DNA of 11,248 nt from Oscillospiraceae bacterium (GTDB taxonomy: Bacteria; Bacillota; Clostridia; Oscillospirales; Acutalibacteraceae): positions 1 to 11,248 of the forward strand of contig DNXM01000069.1 of NCBI GenBank assembly GCA_003505905.1. The letters are read 5' to 3'. A program made the position numbers and the translations under genes. Shown in pieces: positions 6,067 through 11,248 of this stretch. The notes beneath the pieces were generated by a model. That model had not been told where the DNA came from, did no database searches, and worked only from the letters and a program-made list of their open reading frames with translations. Every line of letters starts with the position of its first letter. Within the stretch, counting starts at the first letter, position 1.

Positions 6067-7389
6067 ATGAGAAAAAAACAATCGGTTTTAACGCAATCTT
6101 CCTCCGAGCGGATGTTAAAGGTTTACTTTGTTCTGTTTGCCGTTTGTGCGGTACTGACCGTTATCGGAATGCTGCTTTCGGACGGTCGTTCCTTCACCGA
6201 CACGCTGTATTACGGCTTGTTCGACAACGATGAATTTATGGATTTCTACAATTCCATTCGGGACGCAGGCACACGGGAGGTCTACAAAAAAGGCGTTATC
6301 TATCCGCCGCTTGCAAATGTATTTTTCTTTTTTATTTCCAAAATGACCAATCCGGCTATGGTGGCTCTGCCTAACAAAGAACGGGCGCAAATCCGTTCCG
6401 ATGCCGCAAGTCAGGCGCTTTTGTTCATTTATCTGTTCGCCTGTGTGCTGCTGATTGCCCGCTTGATTCAACAAAAAACGGAAAGTCGCTTTTCTTCCAA
6501 CCGTGCTTGGCTGTTTTCGCTGATGATGATTGCCTCATACCCCGTTATATACTGCATTCAGCGAGGCAATCTGCTTTTACTCACCATGGCACTTTCGATG
6601 TTTTTCGTTTTTTTTCGCAACGATAAGCGGAAATGGGTGCGGGAGCTTGCCTTGCTTTCTCTCGCCGCCGCAGCCGGGTTCAAGCTTTATCCTGCCGTAC
6701 TCGGACTGCTGTTAATCAAAGACAAAAAGTACAAGCAAGCCGTGCGGCTGATTCTTTACGGAATTCTGTTTGTTTTTGTTCCGTTTTTCTTCTATGACGG
6801 ATTTGAAAGCATCAAGGATTTGATTGTCAACATTCAAAACTTTGACTCAAAAAAGCAAATCACACCCGGCTTTGTCACCGTTGATGTTTTTGCCGAATAC
6901 GGTGAATACTTTCTGGGGCTGAATTTTGACATAATCCATTGGCTGCTTTTCCCAACGACAATGCTCGCCGCCGTTGCGGTTTTTTTCCTTGCAAAAGAAG
7001 AGTGGAAACAGGTATGGTGCTTGATTTACCTGTTCATGAATATCAATTCCTGCGGTCAAACCTACATTCTCGTCTTTGCACTCATTCCGTTCGTGCTGTT
7101 TTTGACGGAACGAAACGGTAGAAAAATTGACCTGCTGTACCTTCTGCTGTTTGCCGTTCTGCTGCTTGCCGTTCCACCGCTGTATTACTCGATTCTGAAC
7201 CCAAGCGGTGCAAAATTGATTGGCTTTGGCAAATATTTGATTCGACCGAACCAAATCACGAGTGCTTTTGCCGTTCAGGGGCTGCTTGCGGTGCTTGCGT
7301 TGGATACGCTTTTTGAAGTCGCCAAAAAAAGCAAAAAACGAAACGCCGAAAACACGGCAGACAACAAAAGAACAGCAAAAGCCGTCTGA
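6067..7389 (+). CDS. GT87-like (DUF2029) polytopic membrane glycosyltransferase
   Basis: A 440-aa integral membrane protein with many hydrophobic segments and a basic C-terminal tail. After the first helix (about 17-36) a large loop carries acidic residues D53, D55 and D59 (FDNDEFMDFY) and the YPP motif (79-81). QRGN lies at 165-168 and GFKLYPAVLGLLLIKDKK at 204-221. Together these match the GT87/DUF2029 group of GT-C transferases, which add mannose or other sugars from polyprenyl-phosphate donors to cell-envelope glycans. The acceptor and sugar are unknown. AAAGGA lies 8 nt before the ATG. It heads a plus-strand operon and the next gene starts 29 nt later. The family call rests on motif pattern and topology, so it is less certain than that of its neighbours. 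Confidence 0.72.
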   Translation: MRKKQSVLTQSSSERMLKVYFVLFAVCAVLTVIGMLLSDGRSFTDTLYYGLFDNDEFMDFYNSIRDAGTREVYKKGVIYPPLANVFFFFISKMTNPAMVALPNKERAQIRSDAASQALLFIYLFACVLLIARLIQQKTESRFSSNRAWLFSLMMIASYPVIYCIQRGNLLLLTMALSMFFVFFRNDKRKWVRELALLSLAAAAGFKLYPAVLGLLLIKDKKYKQAVRLILYGILFVFVPFFFYDGFESIKDLIVNIQNFDSKKQITPGFVTVDVFAEYGEYFLGLNFDIIHWLLFPTTMLAAVAVFFLAKEEWKQVWCLIYLFMNINSCGQTYILVFALIPFVLFLTERNGRKIDLLYLLLFAVLLLAVPPLYYSILNPSGAKLIGFGKYLIRPNQITSAFAVQGLLAVLALDTLFEVAKKSKKRNAENTADNKRTAKAV

Positions 7390-7418
7390 ATCCGGCTCGA
7401 TTTACAGGAGTTTGCAAA

Positions 7419-8141
7419 ATGGAAGAAGCCTTTATTCGCTCCGCCATGCTGATGGGCGAAGAAAAAATCGAAAAGCTGAAAAAAAGCCGTGTGCTGTTGT
7501 TCGGCGTCGGCGGTGTCGGCTCCTTTGCCGCCGAGGCGTTGGCTCGTTCAGGCATCGGCTGTGTCGGGCTTTGCGACAACGACACCGTGTCGGTTTCCAA
7601 CCTGAATCGCCAGCTTGTTGCGACACATTCCACGGTCGGGCAAGCCAAAACCCATGTTGCCGCCGAGCGGATGCGTGACATTAACCCGAGCATGACCGTC
7701 ATCGAATACCCGTTCTTTTTCGATGCGGACACCGCCGAAAAAATACCGTTTGCCGCATACGACTACATCATTGATGCAATTGATACGGTATCTGCCAAGC
7801 TGCTGCTGATTGAAAAAGCCAATGCGTTCAGCATTCCGATTATCAGCTGCATGGGCACAGGCAACAAGCTTGACCCAACGGCACTTTGCGTGACCGACAT
7901 CGGCAAGACCAGCGGCTGCCCGCTGGCAAAGGTTATGCGCTGTGAATTGCGCAAACGAGGTATCACCTCGCTCAAGGTCGTCTTTTCCGCCGAGCCGCCG
8001 CAAAAACCGCTGTTTCAGCCGACCGGCGAGGATGTTCGCCGTGCCACACCGGGAAGCGTGCCGTTCGTGCCGCCCGTTGCGGGCATGATTGCCGCAGGTG
8101 AAGCTATAAAACACCTGGCGGACATGGAGGAAAATATATGA
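7419..8141 (+). CDS. tcdA: TcdA, tRNA threonylcarbamoyladenosine dehydratase (ct6A cyclase)
   Basis: An E1-like (ThiF/MoeB superfamily) ATP-dependent enzyme that cyclises the t6A modification at tRNA position 37 to ct6A. Of its 240 residues, G29-x-G-G-V-G34 in LFGVGGVGSFAAEAL is the nucleotide-binding loop, followed by D53 (CDNDTVSVSNLNRQ), R64, and D119/D122 in IIDAIDTVSAK. The stretch GTGNKLDPTALCVTDIGKT and the GCPLAKVMRCELRKRG segment with a downstream VVFSAEPP are typical of TcdA and separate it from ThiF and MoeB. No CxxC zinc pairs are evident, as expected for TcdA. Length is normal. AGGAG lies 8 nt before the ATG. The stop overlaps the ktrB start as ATGA. Confidence 0.92.
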   Translation: MEEAFIRSAMLMGEEKIEKLKKSRVLLFGVGGVGSFAAEALARSGIGCVGLCDNDTVSVSNLNRQLVATHSTVGQAKTHVAAERMRDINPSMTVIEYPFFFDADTAEKIPFAAYDYIIDAIDTVSAKLLLIEKANAFSIPIISCMGTGNKLDPTALCVTDIGKTSGCPLAKVMRCELRKRGITSLKVVFSAEPPQKPLFQPTGEDVRRATPGSVPFVPPVAGMIAAGEAIKHLADMEENI

Positions 8142-9478
8142 AAAACAAGCTCACTCATTTCAACACCACACGGCTGATTGTTTTATTCTTTCTCAGCACA
8201 ATTCTAATCGGCACTTTTCTGCTCTGTCTGCCGTTTTCAGCAAAGAGCCGTGAATGGACACCGTTTTTGAGCAGTCTGTTCACCGCCACGAGTGCCACCT
8301 GTGTCACGGGGCTTTCGGTGTTTGACACCTATACCCACTGGTCGCTATTCGGTCAAATCGTCATCATTCTGCTCATTCAATGCGGTGGCTTGGGCATCAT
8401 GACCACCATCACCATGTTCAGCATTTTCACCAAACGGCGCATCAGCCTTTATGAGCGAAAGCTCCTCATGCAGTCCGAGGGCACAATGCGAACAGGCGGT
8501 GTGTTCAAGCTTCTCAAGCGCATTGTGGCAGGCACCTTTTGCATTGAGGGCATCGGTTCGGTTTTGCTCGCCGTGCGGTTTTGCCCGAAATTCGGTTTGC
8601 CGAGAGGGCTTTACTATGCCGTTTTTCACTCGATTTCATCCTTTTGCAACGCAGGCTTTGACCTGATGGGGCGCTTGAGCCCCGGCTCTTCGCTGACCCT
8701 GTTTGCCGATGATGTTATTGTCAACCTGACCGTTTGCGCCTTAATTGTTATCGGCGGTATCGGCTTTTTGGTGTGGGACGATTTGCTCGAAAAAAAGCAA
8801 CATTTTAAAAAGTACACTCTGCAAACGAAAATCGTTCTTTCCTTTTCCGCTTTTTTGATTGTGTTCGGTTCGGTTTTCTTCTTTCTGTTTGAAGAAAACG
8901 CTTCCATGCAGGGCATGAGCACACCGCAGCGCCTGCTCGCCTCCCTGTTTCAATCCGTTTCCGCACGCACCGCAGGGTTTTATACGGTGGATATGAGCAA
9001 GCTGTCCGTTTCGGGCAATCTGCTGATGACCGCCTTAATGTTCATCGGCGCCAGTCCCGGTTCGACAGCGGGCGGCGTAAAGACCACAACCGTTGCCGTG
9101 CTGCTGTTGCAGCTGTTCGCTTCGGCAAGAGGCAACAAAAACCCAACGGTTTTCAAGCGCTGCATTGACGATGAAACCGTAAAACGAGCCGCTTCCATTG
9201 CGGTAATCTATGTGTTGCTTGATTTGTTCGGCACGATGTTCATTGCCGCAGTTGACCGTTTTTCGCTCCCGGCTGTTTTGTTTGAAACCGTTTCCGCCGC
9301 CGGAACGGTCGGACTTTCCACGGGCATCACCGCACAATTCAGCTCCGTGTCACAATTCATTTTGGTTCTTCTGATGTTCTGCGGCAGAATCGGCGGACTG
9401 ACGATGATGGTGACGCTTGCCGAAAAGAAAAAGAACATTCCGCTTCATCGACCCGGTGAAAAAATCCTGATTGGATAA
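8138..9478 (+). CDS. ktrB: KtrB/TrkH-family potassium uptake channel subunit
   Basis: A 446-aa membrane protein of the superfamily of K+ transporters (SKT) built from four MPM repeats. The four selectivity-filter loops are visible: TSATCVTGLS (51-60), SSFCNAGFDL (167-176), SARTAGFYT (275-283) and SAAGTVGLSTG (386-396), each with the key glycine (G58, G173, G280, G392). The segment GASPGSTAGGVKTTT (304-318) matches the gating loop region of the third repeat. The length (about 450 aa) favours KtrB over the longer TrkH. The partner RCK protein (KtrA or TrkA) is not in the window. GGAGG precedes the start, which overlaps tcdA by ATGA. In Firmicutes the Ktr system is inhibited by c-di-AMP through KtrA, so the cdaA operon 4.5 kb away is of interest. 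Confidence 0.92.
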   Translation: MKNKLTHFNTTRLIVLFFLSTILIGTFLLCLPFSAKSREWTPFLSSLFTATSATCVTGLSVFDTYTHWSLFGQIVIILLIQCGGLGIMTTITMFSIFTKRRISLYERKLLMQSEGTMRTGGVFKLLKRIVAGTFCIEGIGSVLLAVRFCPKFGLPRGLYYAVFHSISSFCNAGFDLMGRLSPGSSLTLFADDVIVNLTVCALIVIGGIGFLVWDDLLEKKQHFKKYTLQTKIVLSFSAFLIVFGSVFFFLFEENASMQGMSTPQRLLASLFQSVSARTAGFYTVDMSKLSVSGNLLMTALMFIGASPGSTAGGVKTTTVAVLLLQLFASARGNKNPTVFKRCIDDETVKRAASIAVIYVLLDLFGTMFIAAVDRFSLPAVLFETVSAAGTVGLSTGITAQFSSVSQFILVLLMFCGRIGGLTMMVTLAEKKKNIPLHRPGEKILIG

Positions 9479-9573
9479 CAAGCAAAATTCCACATTTAAG
9501 GCAGAAACGCTGTAATGCTATAAATGTACAAAATGCTCACGGATGAGAGGAGTTTCCAAACATCCGCCAAAAG

Positions 9574-9645
9574 CAAAACCGTTTTTCTCTGATTTTTCTA
9601 TCAACAAAGTAATTTTCCAACCGGCTTCAACGGCGGTTTTGTTTT
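9574..9645 (+). terminator. Possible weak terminator after ktrB
   Basis: CAAAACCG (9574-9581) can pair with CGGTTTTG (9634-9641) across a 52-nt loop. A shorter local alternative pairs AACCG with CGGTT within 9619-9638. T-rich GTTTTGTTTTC follows. The stems are imperfect or widely spaced, so termination here is only a guess, but no better terminator follows the potassium channel gene. Confidence 0.35.
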
Positions 9646-9670
9646 CTAACAGAAGCCGAACATGAAGTCG

Positions 9671-9711
9671 GTTCCGTCATTCTCATTCCATGTTCCGTCA
9701 TTCTCATTCCA
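9671..9711. repeat. 20-bp perfect tandem repeat, 21-bp period
   Basis: GTTCCGTCATTCTCATTCCA is present at 9671-9690 and 9692-9711, separated by a single T. The second copy ends 4 bp before the -35 box of the thyX promoter. With two copies and no spacer it is not CRISPR. It could be a minisatellite-type slippage product or a two-site operator on one face of the helix. Confidence 0.85.
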
Positions 9712-9715
9712 ACGA

Positions 9716-9744
9716 TTGACAGCACCGCAAAAATACGATATGAT
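9716..9744 (+). promoter_or_regulatory. Near-consensus sigma-A promoter of thyX
   Basis: -35 box TTGACA (9716-9721, perfect), 17-bp spacer, -10 box TATGAT (9739-9744, five of six). Transcription should start near 9751, giving a leader of about 37 nt that carries the ribosome site. Confidence 0.88.
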
Positions 9745-9772
9745 ATGAACAATTATGTCCCCAAAATTGTAT

Positions 9773-9779
9773 GAGGAGG
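9773..9779 (+). promoter_or_regulatory. Ribosome binding site deciding the thyX start
   Basis: GAGGAGG 8 nt before the ATG at 9788. An in-frame ATG at 9755 lies almost at the predicted transcription start and has no ribosome site, so 9788 is chosen. Confidence 0.9.
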
Positions 9780-9787
9780 CTTTTTTC

Positions 9788-11155
9788 ATGGAGCAATCCG
9801 GTGTATTCATTCTCGGCATCAGCGATTGCGGCGAAAAAATGTGCGCCGCCGGCGGTCGCATCTCCACCCAATCCGGCAATGCGCTCGGCATTTGGGCAAA
9901 ATCACAGGACGCCGAAAAAAACGCTAATTTAATTGATAAGGTTACCCGTTCCGGTCACAACTCCACCGTTGAACACATTTTCTTCAACCTCGCTTTCAGC
10001 GATGTTTCCGTGCAGGTCGAGCAGTTTATGATTGAGTTCCGCCTGGCATCGTTCACGGTCAAATCCCGCCGCTATGTCGATTTTTCCGACGCCGGCTTCT
10101 ACACCCCGGCATTCAAAAGCGCCGAAAACCGAGCCAAGTACGAAGCTCATGTGCGCTCCCTGTTTGAAGCGTATTCCAAGCTCATTGACAACGGTGTTCC
10201 GAAAGAGGACGCCCGTTTTGTGCTTCCCTACTGCTTTTTGAGCAACTTCTTCTGCTCCCTCAACGGCCGTGAATTGCTTCATGTGCTCAAAGCCATGCTT
10301 TACGGTCGAGGTGCCGAAATGCCCGAAATTTACGCACTCGGTCAATCGTTGAGAGCGCAAGCCGAAAAGCTCGCCCCCGGATTGTTCGCCGGCTTTGACG
10401 AACGCAAGCCGAACGCAAGCGACCGACCCGATTTCGGCTTCATGGAAGCAATTGAGAAAAAGAGCCGTGAAAAAGAGCTTGTTGAACTGCTGGGTAAAAC
10501 GGAAAACGCCGAACAAATCGTCGTCACTGCCGCACTGCTCGAAGAAAACCGTTTCACCGCCGAACAAATTCAGCAGGCGGTCATCGACCCCGAAACCGCC
10601 GAAAAGATTATCAAAGCCGTTTTGGCAACCACTCGCCCGAGGGCGTTGGAAGCCGTCAGCTACACCTTTGCGCTCAACGGTGTTTCGCTTTCTACCTTGA
10701 CCCACTTTGCCCGTCACCGTATGCATTCACTTTTGGTGCCGAACCTCAACACGGTTGACCGCGCAAGCTATATCGTTCCCGAAAATGTTAAAAAAGATTC
10801 CGAAACACTTCAAGCTTATGTCAACGCGTTCGAGCATAACATTCATCTGTACGAGTGCATGAAAGCAGACGGTGAAGCCGAAGCACTGCCGTATCTTTTG
10901 CTCAGCGGCAACACCGTTGATTTGGTTTCCACCATGAACGGCCGTGAGCTGTTGCTGTTCATGAAGCTGCGCAGCTGCACAAGAGCGCAGTGGGAAATTC
11001 AGCTTTACGCCAACGCCATGCTTGCCGTTTTGCGCAGTGAAGCCAACGGAATTTTCCGCCACTACGGTCCGAGCTGTTACGTAACGGGCGTTTGCCCCGA
11101 GGGCAGGCTATCCTGCGGAAAAGCCGTCGAAATGAAAGAAAAATTCAAAGCCTAA
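9788..11155 (+). CDS. thyX: Duplicated (two-lobed) flavin-dependent thymidylate synthase-like protein
   Basis: ThyX makes dTMP from dUMP using FAD and methylene-tetrahydrofolate. At 455 aa this protein is about twice the usual length and reads as two ThyX-like halves. Half one has H57/E62-H63 (SGHNSTVEH), then EQFMIEFRLASF with SRRYV: the SxRY end of the signature is kept (S93, R95, Y96), but RHR has become E83-F84-R85; a SLNGRELLHVL motif follows at 157-167. Half two has canonical R309-H310-R311 in FARHRMHSLL, but lacks the following S and RY. It then has STMNGRELLLF (381-391) and LRSCTRAQWEIQLYANAM (394-411). The C-terminus carries C430, C436 and C443. Family membership is clear; whether it is catalytically active is uncertain. 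It is transcribed alone from 9716 and closed by a hairpin. Confidence 0.87.
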   Translation: MEQSGVFILGISDCGEKMCAAGGRISTQSGNALGIWAKSQDAEKNANLIDKVTRSGHNSTVEHIFFNLAFSDVSVQVEQFMIEFRLASFTVKSRRYVDFSDAGFYTPAFKSAENRAKYEAHVRSLFEAYSKLIDNGVPKEDARFVLPYCFLSNFFCSLNGRELLHVLKAMLYGRGAEMPEIYALGQSLRAQAEKLAPGLFAGFDERKPNASDRPDFGFMEAIEKKSREKELVELLGKTENAEQIVVTAALLEENRFTAEQIQQAVIDPETAEKIIKAVLATTRPRALEAVSYTFALNGVSLSTLTHFARHRMHSLLVPNLNTVDRASYIVPENVKKDSETLQAYVNAFEHNIHLYECMKADGEAEALPYLLLSGNTVDLVSTMNGRELLLFMKLRSCTRAQWEIQLYANAMLAVLRSEANGIFRHYGPSCYVTGVCPEGRLSCGKAVEMKEKFKA

Positions 11156-11160
11156 AAGCC

Positions 11161-11196
11161 GGGGACTGTCACCATTTTGTGTGACAGCCCCTTTTT
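11161..11196 (+). terminator. Intrinsic terminator after thyX
   Basis: GGGG-A-CTGTCAC (11161-11172) pairs with GTGACAG-CCCC (11181-11191): an 11-bp stem with one bulged A and an 8-nt loop, followed by TTTTT. Upstream AAAAG could extend the pairing. It begins 5 nt after the thyX stop codon. Confidence 0.88.
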
Positions 11197-11214
11197 AAAG
11201 AAAAGGACAACACC

Positions 11215-11248
11215 ATGAACCACATCATTACCATCCGAAACAAGCCAC
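11215..11248 (+). CDS. Start of an unidentified gene (partial, runs off right edge)
   Basis: ATG at 11215 preceded by AAAGGA 7 nt upstream opens a frame of 11 codons (MNHIITIRNKP) that continues past the window. Too short to identify. There is no room for a promoter between the thyX terminator and this start, so expression would rely on read-through or on a promoter within the end of thyX. Confidence 0.55.
   Translation, partial: MNHIITIRNKP

Larger units (their letters stand above)
9479..9715. other. Non-coding gap with several inverted repeats
   Basis: Together with the thyX leader this makes 309 bp without a convincing gene. Three paired elements are visible. One is ACATTTA (9492-9498) with TAAATGT (9521-9527), enclosing a CAG/CTG pair. 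The second is CGGATG (9540-9545) with CATCCG (9561-9566), enclosing GGA/TCC across a symmetric internal loop. The third is CAAAACCG (9574-9581) with CGGTTTTG (9634-9641). I recognise no known riboswitch or RNA family here, and no strong promoter. Confidence 0.5.

Noticed and set aside
9671..9711. CRISPR-like repeat
   Set aside because: Only two copies separated by 1 bp, with no spacers and no cas genes nearby.
9646..9891. Minus-strand 81-codon frame with a repeated WNENDGT heptad
   Set aside because: Most of it is antisense to the start of thyX and to the thyX promoter. The heptad is just the 21-bp tandem repeat read in frame, and no ribosome site stands before its start.
9929..10726. 265-codon minus-strand open frame
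   Set aside because: It lies wholly antisense to thyX. Long antisense frames are common here because of the codon usage; no start signal or recognisable domain.

Overview
The window looks like a chromosomal segment from a low-to-moderate GC Gram-positive anaerobe of the class Clostridia, plausibly Oscillospiraceae/Ruminococcaceae-like. This is inferred from gene content and signals: CdaA/CdaR, two lipobox lipoproteins, a TrkH/KtrB-type K+ channel subunit, strong AGGAGG-type ribosome binding sites, ATGA gene overlaps and extended -10 promoters. I see no mobile element, tRNA, rRNA or CRISPR array. Most of the window is housekeeping; the less ordinary parts are gene arrangement, two control regions and a duplicated ThyX.

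Left block (1-3828, minus strand): one tight operon reads right to left from an extended -10 promoter at 3800-3828. Its order is cdaA (diadenylate cyclase), cdaR (YbbR-repeat regulator), a 445-aa lipoprotein with FG-GAP/VCBS-like calcium loops, and an OmpR/PhoB-type response regulator that runs off the left edge. cdaA/cdaR and lipoprotein/regulator each overlap by ATGA. The glmM gene that often follows cdaAR in Firmicutes is not there.

Middle block (3870-5926, minus strand): a small lipoprotein of unknown function is translationally coupled to a cytoplasmic PHP-domain metallo-phosphoesterase, and the pair ends at a strong hairpin terminator. A 192-bp divergent control region (5875-6066) holds an extended -10 promoter for this pair, a perfect 7-bp inverted repeat over its -35 region, an 11-bp direct repeat with 22-bp period, and a second extended -10 promoter facing right.

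Right block (6067-9478, plus strand): a three-gene operon of a GT87-like membrane glycosyltransferase, tcdA (ct6A tRNA cyclase) and a KtrB/TrkH-type potassium uptake subunit. The nearby c-di-AMP operon and the K+ channel gene make a plausible functional pair, because c-di-AMP controls K+ uptake in many Firmicutes.

After a 309-bp non-coding gap (9479-9787) with several inverted repeats and a 20-bp tandem repeat next to a near-consensus promoter comes a thyX-type gene. Its product is about twice the usual ThyX length and reads as two ThyX-like halves whose signature motifs have decayed in complementary ways. A hairpin terminator follows, and then the first codons of another plus-strand gene that leaves the window.
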